Positions 43,356 to 56,900 of a DNA stretch of 64,000 nucleotides are shown here, one piece after another. The first letter of the stretch is position 1; every line of letters starts with the position of its first letter. Made by a program: the position numbers and the translations under genes. Origin of the DNA: Sipunculus nudus (lineage: Eukaryota; Annelida; Sipuncula; Golfingiida; Sipunculidae); assembly GCA_026874595.1 (NCBI GenBank), contig CM049312.1, positions 55,927,429-55,991,428 on the forward strand. Direction: 5' to 3'. Below the pieces are notes generated by a model. That model had not been told where the DNA came from, did not search any database, and saw only the letters and a program-made list of their open reading frames with translations.

Positions 43356-45653
43356 TGATTGTAGCTGGCACCACCGGTCTTATATACAACGCAGAGATAT
43401 ATTCATATGCCCAATGTCAGACTGATATGTCAAACCCCTTCTGTGAAAAAAGCAGGGACATACACTGTGCAAAAATTATTGTAGGTGGCGCCACCAGTCT
43501 TGTACACTATAAAACTACCCGATATGTATAAACATGCCCACTTTTAGGCCGATGTATCAAATTCCTCTGTAGAAATAAGCAGGCGCACACACTGCAAAAG
43601 TCAATGTAGGTGGCACCACCTGTCTTGTAAATGAGAATACCATCAAAGACGCATAGACAGGTCAAAATATCAGTCCAATACATCAAACTTCCCCAGAGTT
43701 TGATGCACTGGGCTGACAAGGCTCAGGTGAGTAAGGCAGTTGTCCCCGAGTGACCTGTGACAAATTGCTGCCTCAAGCTACTGCACTGAGTGAACTCTTG
43801 ACCTGCACCTGGCTAGACTGAGTGAACTTTTGACCTGTTCCTGGCTGCACTGAGTGAAATCTTGACCTGTTGCATAATCTGGCACAGCTGGCAGTCTGCC
43901 AAAGCTATACATAGATTCAGGCTGAACTTTGGTGCCAAATATGATGCAGTGAGCAGTCTACCAAAGCTATAAATAGAATGCAGCTACTGCACTGATTGAA
44001 CTCTTGACCTATACCGGGCTGCACTTCTTCCAATCCTGGCACTGTGCCAAAACTATTTATAGAGCTGACATCATCTTGGCTAATGGCCAACATCAAGGCA
44101 CTGGCAATCTGCCAATGGTAAACCAAGTGCTGCCATCTGTACACAAAAGTGGTCGCTACTTGAAATAACTTTGAAATTTATTTTCCCAATACAACATGCT
44201 TTTCAGCTGACTTTTTATAAGAAAAGAAATCAGGAATATATGTAAAATTATTACGGATGCATACTGAATGCAAAATTAAAATACAGATATATCTCATTGA
44301 TGGCAAATTCTTGAATTAAGTTGAGTAGGGATACCAAAAATTTATAATCCATGTACAGTTGTCTTAATATAGCCACAGAGAGCTGAATATACATGATTGT
44401 AACATTGTCTGGTAAGATAAATAACTTGAATCATAAATCTAAATTTTTTAAAAGCTTTTAAAAAATCTTTCTTGTCAATATTAACCAAAGATAACCTGAA
44501 GTCTAAATGTCTAAATGTCTAGTGGCATGATGTAATAGATGCTGATAAACTGGTGCCAGGCTTGATGTAACAGCATCACACAGCTAACATATATGGTAAA
44601 ATGACTCAATTCAATCTCCTTAATTCAGCCAAAAATCATTCATGTGGAACCATTAATGACAATTATTATAAGAATTATTGTAGGGATTATTCTTGTAAAG
44701 TATTTAACAAACTGGCTTCAGTGGCATCAGTCGAAAAACGTTTCGCAGGGTTATAACTCATATAGGAAGATACAGCAAATTGGCTAAGTTTAGCTTCCCG
44801 TAAATCAGCCAAAAAGCACTGAACCAAAACCATTTGAACAAACTTGAATTATCAACATCTGAGGATAATTAATGTGTGAGATTTAAGAATTTGGCCCATT
44901 GGTTTTTGAGAAAAACATCTTTGTAGCCACTGAGCTAAAATTGGCTGTTATGGCATATGACTAAATTCAGCTTCCCATAACTTAGCCAAAAGTCACTGAA
45001 AAGAGACCATTTGAACAAATTTCAGAAAGCACTACCCTAGGATCATTTCTGTGCGATATTAAACATTTTGGCCATTTGGTTTCAGTGAGGAAGATTTTTG
45101 TAGCCCTCAGTGTGATACAGGCACTGATGACTCCGTACAAAAAAGGCCGATGCAGGTGGCGCCACCAATACCTCAATTCAGATATGACCTATGTGACCAA
45201 CATTGGCATAATATTTGGTGATGATAGCTCCAGCGGTTTTTGAGATATAAATTTTAATATGCATTTTTGCACAGTTAACAAAGTTCAACCTCCTGTAACT
45301 CAGCCAAAAATCTCCGAACTGGAACCATTCGTACAAACTTGAGAAAGATTGTTCCAGGGATCATTTCTATAAAATATTAGACAATTTGGCTGGGCAGTTT
45401 CGGAGAAGAAGATTTTTAAAGCTTTTTTAGCTTTTTCCCTATAAAATCTATGAAAATGCAGTTAGAAAAAAAAAATAAACAAAATCCGATATAGTTTTTT
45501 GGATGACTGATTATTTGCAAAAAAATTGGTGATGCTAGCTCCTGCCGTTTTCGAGATAGCTCTGGTTAACGCACAGACGACGCACGACGCACCACACACG
45601 ACGCACGACGGACGACGCCGCACCATCGCATAAGCTCACAGGTTCGCTAAAAA
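43356..45653 (+). repeat. Dispersed repeat B, copy 2
   Basis: Direct copy of 5680-7888. Here it is joined at its left to the 277-bp array and ends in an ACGACGCACGACGC tract (about 45579-45637), then CATCGCATAAGCTCACAGG. It abuts a retrotransposon integrase remnant at 45652. The array plus B probably form one larger element of about 3.9 kb, since 1-830 and B copy 1 show both parts also occur apart. Confidence 0.85.
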
Positions 45654-46022
45654 ACCGACAACAGTCCTCCTTTTACCAGTTACATCTCCAGGACATTGGG
45701 GTGAGACACCACAAAGGGACCCCGCCCTGGCCGCAGGTCAAAGCGCAAGCCGACTCTATCAACAAGCCTATATATGATGAAATCCATCCGAGCAGCACAC
45801 ATGCAAGGTCTTTCTTGGAAAAGGTAATTTGTGGAGTTTCTGAGAATGTATCGTTGTACCCCTCACATCTCAACTTGGTACACTCAATATCGGCTCATGT
45901 TTGGCAGGGATCCCGGCATCAAACTCTCAGAGCTCGCTAATGCCTCGGAAAATGCGGATACTGCCATAACCCAAGAGACTGATGCATATGCAAAGACACG
46001 CATGAAGTCATATATTGTCATA
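45652..46022 (+). pseudogene. Decayed Ty3/gypsy integrase fragment
   Basis: Conceptual translation in shifting frames shows integrase landmarks: TDNSPPFTS (second catalytic Asp region), then GVRHHKGTPPWPQ, then after frameshifts FLRMYRCTPH, YRLMFGRDPGIKL and DAYAKTRMKSY. These are the core and post-core motifs of a gypsy lineage unlike the element at 33660 (which reads SDQGRNF...TALHPQSDG). The region around the catalytic Glu is scrambled. It has at least two frameshifts and is not functional. Confidence 0.65.
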
Positions 46023-46291
46023 TAACACGTGACGTCCCCGTCGCCTATTTGAGGACAAGTGATCTGGTATGTTAAGTGTTGGACTCAGTGGTAACAGAAA
46101 TTGATGGGCGATACGTTCAAAAGAGTAACTGCAGAAAGAACAGGTACATACATTCTTATGAGCATGCATTTGTTTTGAATATATGCTGGTACAATGTTTT
46201 CATCACAGGACACTCCAATGACTCTTCTTTTATTAAGTATAACATGTACCATTATGTTTTGACTCCTCCATTACGTCTTCATCCAAAGTAG

Positions 46292-46672
46292 CGGAGGGAG
46301 GTAATGTCGTAACGAGTTCCGTTGCCGTGTTCACGGTTTTTTGTTTTAAGCCTTCATGATCCCGTAGGGTTTCGCGAGTGCAGAGACCATATGTGCGGCG
46401 TTATAATTTGAAGTTGTTCACGTTGGTTCCTGACTTTCTGCCTTCATTTATGAACATTAAAGCGCCTAGACTACAAGGCCTGCCCACTTGTTCAGGTCAC
46501 GATCGAGTGCCCAGAACCTCGGAGTGAACGTTTCTCAGAAATACGGCTTGTGCATACTGGCAATTTCAAAGAATGTACTTCAGTACGGGCATTTCAGTGT
46601 TGTCAGAGCGTTTTTAAACGTGTTCTCTCAGTTCCGAGGCGAGTGGCCATCTAGCCAAGGCAATTAACAGTT
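46292..46672 (+). repeat. LTR-like segment following a purine tract
   Basis: A purine run GCGGAGGGAGG (46292-46302) precedes TGTCGTAACGAGTTCC, and a possible LTR end CAATTAACA lies at about 46672. The position, 270 bp after the integrase remnant, fits a 3' LTR of the same decayed element. No second LTR was found, so this stays tentative. Confidence 0.35.
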
Positions 46673-48590
46673 GGCGTCTCCAAAGTAGCTCAAATTAAAA
46701 TAAAGGCGACCAATTAAAAAAGACATTACAGCCCCGGTGCCACTGGGAGGGTATGCGTTTATCTCCACTTGTATGTGTTTGTGAGTTTCTTCACAACATA
46801 ACTCGCACAGTCATGGATGGAATCTCATGGAATTTTCAGGTCATTTCGGGAATGGGCCCATGAAGAATCGATTATATTTTGGTATAGATCCTTCACATGA
46901 TTTAGTTTCATGAACATCGTCAAGGAGTATTAAAAATGTATAATGACGTGCCAAGAAGCCCCCGTCATAGGTCTGGCAGCCATGGCATAGCAAACGTGGA
47001 CGAGCTTTCTGATTGGTTGATATGTCTACTACTGCAGTCTTTAGATGGTGATGCTGCTGACGTAACAAAGGTTCAGCCAATCACGCATGTACTTCAAATT
47101 TAGCCTGAAACCGATGTGCTATGGATGCCGGGCGAAACAACGAGGGCTCCTTGCCGGCCTATCTCAAATGTTAAGTAAATAATAAAGAGTAGAACCATAT
47201 AGTGCAAAAAAACGCTAGGAAAATGTCAGGTAAGTAATAGTTATAAGGAAATGACCAAGAAAAGAAACAAATTTTCCCGAAATCTACACTAATAGCAATT
47301 CAAGCGCCTCTGCTGTAACTTCCCTGCTGTGTTCTGTTATTGTCCGATAGCCTGACATGAGCCCATGACAGTTGCTTATCAACTTGGCAACGGCTATCGG
47401 ACCATCGCAGGCAGCTAAGGTCTCCGCCCTCTGCCTCTCTGTGGTAAAACTCTCTTGCCCTGGCGATCAAGGCCCTCCCGGATCTGAGCAGTACCTGCTT
47501 ACCTAATGGGTATTTGACCGTGTCAATCACATCCTGTAGGTTCAATTCTACCTAGCCTGGTATGTATATTTTATTTCATTAATAACTTTAACAATAATAT
47601 GCAGTCCTTATAATTTGAAGGTTAAGACTCTAAATTTTATTCCAGAAGGTGTTGTTTTATCTATTTAAATTGTGCAAGTGCATGTTGCCCAAGCCCAATT
47701 TCCTCCCAGAATAAATAAGCAACTACAACACAATACATCCGTTAACATTAACACACTGTGTTGTTTTACTTGACTAAGTAAATCTCGGCCTACAGTACCT
47801 ATATAAAAGATACTCAAACGTTACTGAGAAGACAATAAAAAAATGAAAGGTAAAGAACAAAAAATACTGAAAACACCAAAAATATACCAACAAGTTGTTT
47901 TTATTCCATCATATATTTAGGGAATTGATGCAATTTATCACTCTTCATAAAAATAAAAACAGTTATTAACAGATATTTTCAACCCCACCCTCACTGATGG
48001 AATTGCAATCAACATTTGATATGCATGGTGTAAAAGCACTTGCCGATAAGTATATAAAAGTTACTGAAAAAAAAAATTTCCAAAATCATGTCTTCAGTTG
48101 TCATGAAGTTCGTCAGAAATGTATTGTTTTTTATGAAAGATTAGATTAAAAATTAACATTTTAAATCGGAACCCTCACTGAAAAGAATTAGTTGGGTTAT
48201 CACCAAAAGTGCAATAAAATCTTTATATAATTGTTATGTTTATCAGGTATTTTTCATTTGATTTGTCAGATCATAAGATTTAGCGCATAAATTGAATAAT
48301 CAGTGTGATAATGGATTTACTATGCTGGGTAAATGCATGTTAAGATCACGGAAATATCATTAATTCTTTGGCTTTTCAGTAACTTATTCAATCCTCTGTG
48401 GTAATTTTTCAGGGACATTTTGGTTATCATTTGGTCTTTTCAGGAACTTATTGGTAATATTTTAGTACTTTTTTGCAACTTTTTTTTTTGTATTTTTCAG
48501 TGTTAAGCAAGACCTCAGTCTGAGTTCATGTTTTTGCACTTGGGTGCTAAATGACAGTGCATGCCTAGAATAAATAATCCTCGTCAATAA
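46673..48590. other. Unassigned region
   Basis: Less AT-rich at first. Minus-strand open frames at 46841-47080 and 47300-47545 are short and not recognised. A CCAATCAGA box occurs on the minus strand near 47014. AT-rich and featureless after 47600. Confidence 0.3.

Positions 48591-48591
<1 letters not shown>

Positions 48592-48657
<66 letters not shown>
48592..48657. repeat. TA microsatellite
   Basis: Uninterrupted AT dinucleotides. Confidence 0.95.
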
Positions 48658-48662
<5 letters not shown>

Positions 48663-50045
48663 GTATACATTCCTTGAATTGGAAGCTGTTGGATTTCGGT
48701 TAATGAAATTCAGATACACTTAATTGTAAGAATTATGAATCATTGGATAAAACACACCTTGTACTTGTCCCATACAACCGGCCCTACAGTAAGCGCTGAA
48801 AGAGTATGTTAAATAAGAAGTCTCCACATGTGCTCCGTTGACTCATTGAATATTGAGATTCTTGCCCTGGAAAACTCCTTGAAAACTGGTTTGACCAAGT
48901 TGTGGGAGCCCCGTGATAATATCACATGCAAAAGCTGCCTGTATTGATAGTATTTTTTTACTTTTGATTAAAGTTTTGAATTCACTTAAAAAGTATGAGT
49001 TGTTCTTTAAATTCAAAATGAGAATCAGCATACGCTTTGTATTGGTTATAGCCCATTGAAATGTTATGCAAGCCGTGAGGTTTGCGAGGCTTGTGTCACA
49101 TAGCAGGCGAGCCGTCACTTTGGGCTGATGTAGGTATAGATTTGAAAGTACGGTTAGAACAAAGGAAAAAAAAAAAAAAAAACGCCGCCTGTGTGACAAA
49201 TTACATAAAACAATTACAGGATTGAGCCATTGCATGTTTCAACAAATTTAGATCCCTTGAATCTCCTGATTTCCAGGCACCATGCAGCGTGTAGATTTCA
49301 TTGTCAGCGACAAGACATGAGGACAGGGATGTCAATTTCATTTAAACATTGTCCGCCGGAGCCGTTCATTTCACGTGTTCATTTCATGTCACCTGGGATA
49401 TTCACGAAACACCTGGCCAGTGTTCATGTTTAGATATACAGATCAATAATTTTTATACTAATCCAGACATCATACTTTTGTCACTTCCAAACTAATCAGT
49501 CTTTTGGTGTTTATTATTAATTATGCACAAGAGAGTCTTCCAGTATAGAGTGTGACAGGCTAGAGAGGTGTTGAGAGAGGCTATAATTACTTCAACCATG
49601 CAAGTGCCTCCCAGGTATGCTTTTTGTACAATTGCCGTCTGGCTGTATTGTTGAGCTCTGGCGGTATTGAGTCGGCAAAAATGGGAGAAATAGGCCTGTA
49701 AATATGCAAGATACAAGTTGATTTTGAAATGAATTGAATAATAATGACCTTATAAATCTTATATATTCCGAGATTATTGTATCCCTTTAAAGGGCCTTAG
49801 TTCTGCCCTATGCCCTCTATTTTGTTTTTACACGAACTCCTCTTTTATTAATCAATACAAACATTAACATTTCTCCCTTCTAAATATACCCAAAATCATT
49901 AAAAAATGACAATGCCTGATTAAGTTCGTATAAAACTACAATATTTTCCGTCTGACATTAAACAAAACGCCTGAATTAGTTAAATGAAGGAAAAATATAC
50001 AATATGGTCTGCCCTAGACTATTTTTATGACATGACTGTATAAAG

Positions 50046-50047
<2 letters not shown>
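48658..50047. other. Spacer, nothing recognised
   Basis: Contains an A18-like run near 49165. No gene is supported. Confidence 0.4.

Positions 50048-50099
<52 letters not shown>
50048..50099. repeat. TA microsatellite
   Basis: Uninterrupted TA dinucleotides. Confidence 0.95.
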
Positions 50100-50101
<2 letters not shown>

Positions 50102-50333
50102 CTTTGCAAATGGTACAATAAATAGCATATTCTTAAGTCCAAGTTTCATTCCCTTAATTTTCTTTGTTAAAAAAGCGTAATGGTCACTTTGAATATGTTA
50201 ATACATTGCTTACTAGACCGTTTCAAGCTGAACCAAATTGAATTTGTGCGGCGTTTTCTCTGTGAAAGATCATGGTAAATACTCTGCTGAGTGAAACAGT
50301 GCACTCGGCGATAGGTGGTGCGTGCGACTTCAG

Positions 50334-50376
50334 TGACGTCACGTGTGGCAGGCCTGTGGGGTCACGCGGGTATAAA
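50334..50376 (+). promoter_or_regulatory. Promoter-like cluster: CRE, E-box and TATA
   Basis: TGACGTCA (50334-50341) overlaps CACGTG (50340-50345). TATAAA follows at 50371-50376, 85 bp before the ATG at 50461. The spacing suits a TATA promoter for the THAP-like reading frame. Confidence 0.45.
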
Positions 50377-50460
50377 CATGTCGCGTCTTGCCAGTGTACA
50401 TCCTTGACTTGAGTGTAATTTTTTCCCCCGACAAATACTGGGTATCCTGAAAACATCATA

Positions 50461-50809
50461 ATGAACAAACGATGTGTTGCTGGTGGATGCAGTAATAAAC
50501 AAGGACGGTGTGTGCGTCAGTCACTGGCCAAAAGTTTTGTGGAGGACATTTCAGAATTATGATGATTTTAAAAATTATCAAACAATGGAATGCCAATTAC
50601 AAAACCAACTTGATCTAATACAAGAGGCGATTCCCTGTATAAATCCAACTGCAGCCGCTGCAAGGCCGACTGACAATGGATCCAGCCTTGATTCAAGGGC
50701 AAGGAAACGCCGGCAGGAGCCCGAGAAACTCGTTTGGAAAAGGCGTGAGACATAAGCCAAATCGCCAGAAAAGGGCTCCAAAGCAGTGAGGAAATTGACT
50801 GCTAAAAGG
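50461..50809 (+). pseudogene. THAP-type zinc-finger gene start, probably decayed
   Basis: ATG at 50461 opens MNKRCVAGGCSNKQGRC, which looks like the N-terminal C-x4-C of a THAP (C2CH) DNA-binding domain. The third ligand pair appears as FCGGHF at about 50538, but in another frame. The usual 35-50 residue spacing is shortened to about 20. A third frame then reads DDFKNYQTMECQLQNQL and a Lys/Arg-rich tail broken by a TAA at 50753. A GTAAGA donor follows at 50810. Two frame changes and the shortened domain argue for a remnant. A split gene with sequence errors is the alternative. Confidence 0.45.
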
Positions 50810-51078
50810 GTAAGAAATTTGTGTCCGTTTAATAAATGATTGCGTTTATTTAAAATACCGGTATGTAATGTTTTCCTCGGTTTTGAAAAAGCGACAACAG
50901 TTAAGGTTTTCATGACAAAAATTAGATTGTTCATCTTTCTTAAGGCGTCTTTAAACAATACTTTCGTGTCGTTCACAATCCATATATTTTTGGAAGACCT
51001 GTCTGAACACAGAATCAATAATAATCTCTTAAACAGTAGGCGCCGAATTGTAACATGTACGTAAATCTTAAAATAACA

Positions 51079-52985
51079 AGGGACCTATGGGTCACGACGC
51101 TCAGCTGTTATATATGATAAAAAAATATTATTTAGAAATGAGGCACATGCTGGTTCTGTGTGGTAATAAATATAAGCTGTATTATGAGTTGTTGTTGTTT
51201 AGCTTATGTATGATTTTGATAGTACCTTTGGAGACAGGGAAGAGGATTGATTTCATTTATTTTATTAACAAATGGAGTACTATTGTCACACAGATTTTGA
51301 CTTGGCCATATAACTTATAAGCAGAACATATAATATAAGAGTTTAACTATTTATTAAAAAAAATACAAATATTGTCCCAAATATAATTTTTATTAAAAAT
51401 AATAAGAGAATCATATGATTTTTTAAAATGAATTATAACTGATATGATTATTAAAATAATATTAAAGAATTAATTCATGAATGCATTCATGAATACATTT
51501 TGAAAGTATCTGCACGAGTATTCATATATTTTCATTTTTACCTGAATTCCCATTCTTTATGCAAGAAATTTTATAATAGAGTACAAAATCATATTCGTAT
51601 TTAAATACAATTACAAAGTATTTGCACCATGTCTGGAATTTATTCAGTTTTCACCAAACAATGATGTTGAGAATCCAGAATATACAAAATTCACACATTT
51701 AAATAATGATCATAAGTACCTGGTTTTATGGCTTTTATTTATATTAAAAAATAACTGTAAAAAATTCATTTTGGACTAATTTCACATCAATGTACACACT
51801 AGACACAGCAGGAATCTAGATTAATATTATCAACTGCATCTTTGTCTAATTTCCTTCATATGATCCCTAATGATTAGTAATGAATAATATGATTTACTTC
51901 TTTATCATTAAAATTGAACTGAAAAATGCCATAGGTGACTGCATGGTGTTATTTGGAATATGTGACATTCTACCCATCGATACAAGATTCTTATATCATC
52001 AGTAACTGCAAGTTAATTTCCTGTTATTAACAAATTCCTTTTCTATTTTTCTTTAATTTGTTATTAAAAACCAATAAAAATTTATTAATTTATTGTTTTT
52101 TGTTATGTTCTTGGTTAAAACTACTAGATGAGTTGGGTTGGACACCTGGATCAACTGTGGCTTGCCATAAGCTGCCTGGATTCCATGTATGCCTCGCCTC
52201 AAGCGTGCATAATTTGATGAAAGGTCAACAAGGTCAACATACAAGTGACTCAAGAGGGGCTGGAGAGAGCCAAAGTCTGACAGGGTCTCATAAAAAACAT
52301 TAATAAAAGCTACAATTTTTGGCCAATTTCTTTCAGCTTTCTAAACTAAAAAGCTGAAATGCTTATGTGTACATGATATGAAAATTATATCAACAGTGCT
52401 CACGGGAAACAAACGTGCCATGGTCACAGTTGGGCAAAATTTAAGGTACTAATTTTATATTTATACTAAATAAAATTTGAAAAATTCAGAACTAATTTTG
52501 GGTATTTAATTGAATCTTGATTAAATAATGTTACATCCCTGACAAAAAAATCTCTAGCTTCAGCAATGCTCTTGTTAAGGGAGTAAATATATTTCTTGAT
52601 TTTTTACAAAGTGCATTATGTTTGGGCCCATAACTTAAAACAATTACACAATACTGACATCATTCTGGCATGTGCATAGAGAATGAAAAATATGTATATT
52701 ATTTATGATTAAAGTCAGATCAGTGGTTTTGATATTAGGCAGTCTTGAAGTGTAACAATGGGTTTTTAATGGAAAAATGAAGTTTTTCATTAATATCTCG
52801 AATGTCCTAGTGACCAAATTCTTGGCATGGTAGGGCATTTTGGAGACATCTAACTGTATGCCGAATTTAAGGAACTTAGAGCTGAAGCTGGGGAGCTGAG
52901 CTCTTGCAAACTGCATAACACTAGCTTGATGTAAACAATATGTTACATGGTGCTTGAAAACTTGATTAAAATCTACAGTTTTTGA
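51079..52985 (+). repeat. Dispersed repeat C, copy 2
   Basis: Direct counterpart of 10386-12270 with scattered substitutions and small indels. It includes the first of two ~650-bp units (52320-52985). Confidence 0.8.
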
Positions 52986-53681
52986 TCAACTGGTTTCAAA
53001 TGTTTGGTGTTAACAGTTGAAATGCTAACAAAAACATGCTGTGAAAATTAAATCCACAGTACTTACAGGAAAAAAACGTGCCATGGTCAAAGTTGGGCAA
53101 AATTTAAGGTACCAATTTTTTATTTTTATTAATATTTTAAAAAATTTAAAAGATTTTCATCTAATTTTGGGTATACAATTTAATTTTGATTAATTAAAGT
53201 TATATTACTGGAAAAAAGGTCCATAGCATTAACATTTTTTGTGTTAAGTGATCAAATATCTTTTCTGATTTTTTACAAAATGCATTATGTTTGGGCCCAT
53301 AACTTTTTTAAATTAAATAATACAGACATAATTTCTGGCATGTACATAGGAACTATATAGAGGAATATTTATGGTAAATATGAGGTAAAACAGATGAGTG
53401 GTTTTGATATTAGGCAGTCCTGAAGTGTGAAAATAGGTTTTTAATAAAAAATTGAGGTTTTTCCTTAATTTCTCAAAGGAACGAAGTTGAAAACATACAG
53501 TTTTCGGCTTGGTAGGAGATCTTGGGGACATCTAACATTATGCCGAATTTTGGATTCCTAGGTCTTACGGTTTCAAAACGTGCCACATCTACGGACGGAC
53601 GGACGGACGGACGGACAGACGGACGGACGACGGACAATGGACCACGACTATAGCTCAGATGACTTATAGTCAGCTGAGCTA
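52986..53681 (+). mobile_element. Second ~650-bp unit of repeat C, with ACGG tract and terminal hairpin
   Basis: Repeats the landmarks of the preceding unit (AACGTGCCATGGTCAAAGTTGGGC, TAATTTTGGGTA, GATATTAGGCAGTC). It then has an ACGGACGG microsatellite (53592-53632) and the 31-nt hairpin at 53651-53681 (13 of 14 stem pairs, TAT loop). Confidence 0.75.
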
Positions 53682-53960
53682 AAAACGTACAGACTCGTGT
53701 AAAATGTGACAAAATCATGTAGAAATATCATGACAGTCGACCGTTTGCAAAAAAAATGTGCGACTACATGATTCAGCGTATATCTATGTTCTCCCGGAAA
53801 GTGCACACACACTCACTAACAGAAGTATTTCTTTTTACAAAAGAGAGGAATTATTATGCATCTCTACACCGTCAGGCATGCATGGATACATTCCTCTGTA
53901 CATCTAACTTTGTGTTATATATATAATGGCAATTCCATACAAAGAAGAGACAAGAAATTA
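53682..53960. other. Spacer
   Basis: No gene or repeat recognised. Confidence 0.4.
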
Positions 53961-53964
53961 CTTT

Positions 53965-56900
53965 TCAAACAACTTTGATTTTATTTAACACAGATAGAAC
54001 AAAATAACTGCGATGCAGCACATGCATACATCAGAGGCCAGTCTCAGTATAAAACCTACTTATACATATTTCTCCGTCTAACAGCCAAAAGTAGTGTTTG
54101 GCACAGTGCCAGATTCCACATTTTATGGTACCTTACAACAATCTGCAAAATCTAATATCTTCGACCTTACACTGAAACGGACCTCCGAGGACCCTACGTG
54201 ATCAAAAAGGCTATAAATACACGTCAACTATTTAGTATCGTGGCTATACGAGAAATCTCAAACAATATACACTATATATCTCTAGTTCTATGTACATGTG
54301 TCCGGCAGACACTATGTAAGGCATTTCAATAGTTTTACTCGTAATAATTAATCATACAACATATACATAAAATCTGTATACATAGCAAATTTTTGACGAC
54401 CCCGAGACATTCGACTGAGTCGAAGGCTCTGGAGAAATCTATAAATTAAGGAATGATTTTTAATTTAGTATTTGGCAAACCTCCCACTCGGCCGCGTAAC
54501 AAGAGCACATACATTTATTAACATGGTGCCGCTCTAAACAAGAAAACTTGCTTCTAATACGCCCAAGTGTTTTGGATACTACACATTAAAGCTTATCAAA
54601 TATACTACAATACTTTTTAGGTCTTCTTGCTTTAGTTTCAATGTCTATACACACTTTACTTTGGTCCAGTCGCTCATTGGTAACAATATACTGAGACGTG
54701 TTTTACACAATCTTAACTGATTACCACGTCAATAAAGTCACCTATATCTTCATGCCTCGCAATATTTTGATAGGTTATTATCTTCAGACAATTACCTTGG
54801 TACCATGAAATATGCTTGTCAATTGACCCATTGAAACGTGTGTAATATAAGCAAAGGTATTACAGGGATCTGTATAATATCTGATGCATGGTCAATGAAA
54901 ATATAAACAAGTTAAAAACAAATTGTTTGGAAATTCTTTCAGGCATTTTTATATTATATTTCTTATGTTATTCACCTGAGTAAAAGGTGATTTAACCAAG
55001 CCTTCAAAAATGAATATTAGCTTCATTATAACCAGGAAGTTACCACCTTTTACATATGTTAACTGCTTTTTACAATTACATGATGCCACTTGTTAAGTAG
55101 AGTTAGGTTCTATATTTATAAAATATTAATATTAAACATAGCTCATTGATGTATCTTATGTGCTTTTTTCTCCAAAATTTTAAACAATTTTTTTAGATAT
55201 TTGTGCTGTTGCTATCTGTCCTACTTATGCTGCATATAATTTGTTTGAATGAAATCAGTTTAAAATTATTTGACTTCAAAATAAACATTTTATTATAAAA
55301 AATAAAGAAATTATTAAAGCTTTAACTAAAACACAATAATGAGATAATAAACATGAGAATACACTAAATTATACTTTTCACATGGAGAAGACTCCAGTAT
55401 GCAGAAGCAAAGGAGTTTGTAAAATATGATGATGTCAGAGCAAACTAACGGATTCAGATCTATACTTTGTTAATAGGAACATTTCTAAATATGGTATAAC
55501 TTCTTGAGAAAAAGCAAATTTATCCTTGATAATTACTTTCTTGTGACTATTGCACACATGAAATATTAACAAACTGTTTCACACAAAAACTGGCATCTTT
55601 AGAAAAGGGAGAAGAGCAAATATATACATTTACAATAAAGTTTAAATGTCACTACTCATTACAGAATAAAAACAATGAATTCTAAAATCTACCTTAATTC
55701 ATGAACAAAGAGGAAAGAGGTAGCTAAGTTGTGAAGGTGAGAACAAATATGTGAATGTAGCTGTACCATCAACTGTATCATCAACAATACCATCAGCTGC
55801 CCCGGACATCCAATTAACCATTCCCGTACGAAAGTTTCAGACATGGTAGCTGGGTGGACCCTGCTAATCCCGTGAAGTGCTAATTAATGAGGAATCGGTT
55901 AATCCACAGAGGCAGTGCTGATGTCGAAAACTTGGACCACATCCCAATTTTATATTGCATTCATGTCTGTTGTAAATCCATCCTTCCCTATGATAAGAAA
56001 ATTCATGAAGTGGTGTTCCTTATTCTGTTTAATATAAGTCACCTTTATTTTATATTTAAGCAAATTTCCAAAATCCCATGAAAGCACTTCAGTAACATTT
56101 ATCACAAAATTTGGTCTTTCAAATATATTTACATTTATTTCCCCATAAAAAAAGCAGTTTATATATAATGACATTTTCTGGCTTCCAGGGTTTGTGGTGA
56201 CAATCTTTAATAAAATATTCCCTTATATGAATAAAGGTTTTTTGTATTTTTTTTCATGAAAATTGTCTTTTTGTCTATGCAAGTCCTTGTTTGTGTTTTT
56301 TTCTGATAACACTCATTTTCTCAATAGAAATGTAAAATGAATTCCCAATAAATCCTTACAATTATACAGATTCAAGACAGTTTACAAAAATTAACATGTG
56401 GTCCTAGTAAGTTCAGTTGATGGCACACTGCTGAGTGCATTTAATAAATATAAACTTAAGAGTGCTTAGTTCAAAGTGACTGGAATGTGACAACACACTA
56501 ATTATTCTTGTGCAATAACAATGCTATATAACACAGAAAAATATTTAAAGACTTGAAATGTTGATTTAATGGAGATAAAACGCATTCTTCACAGTTAGAA
56601 TTGGAATGGTTGCTAAGTATTTTGAATATGAGAGATAAAGCAAAAAAAATAATATATAAAATGTATAAAATATAGAAATTTGAGATTGCAAGCAAGAAAT
56701 GGAGAGTTAAATATACATCAATTAAGAAAACAGGCTTTGGTCTAGTACTAGACAAACTTGTTTCACGTCTGCAACCCTGAGACTGTGTAAAACAATCCTT
56801 CTACCCACAGTTGACTATTTGACTAGGCATTCATACAGCAATTAAGGGTAATACATCTAAACAGCCCTGCATTCAATGCAGAAGTTCAATCATTAGAAGT

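Noticed and set aside
46841-47545. Minus-strand frames of 79 and 81 codons
   Set aside because: No recognisable motif, splice pattern or repeat in a second copy; not enough to call genes.
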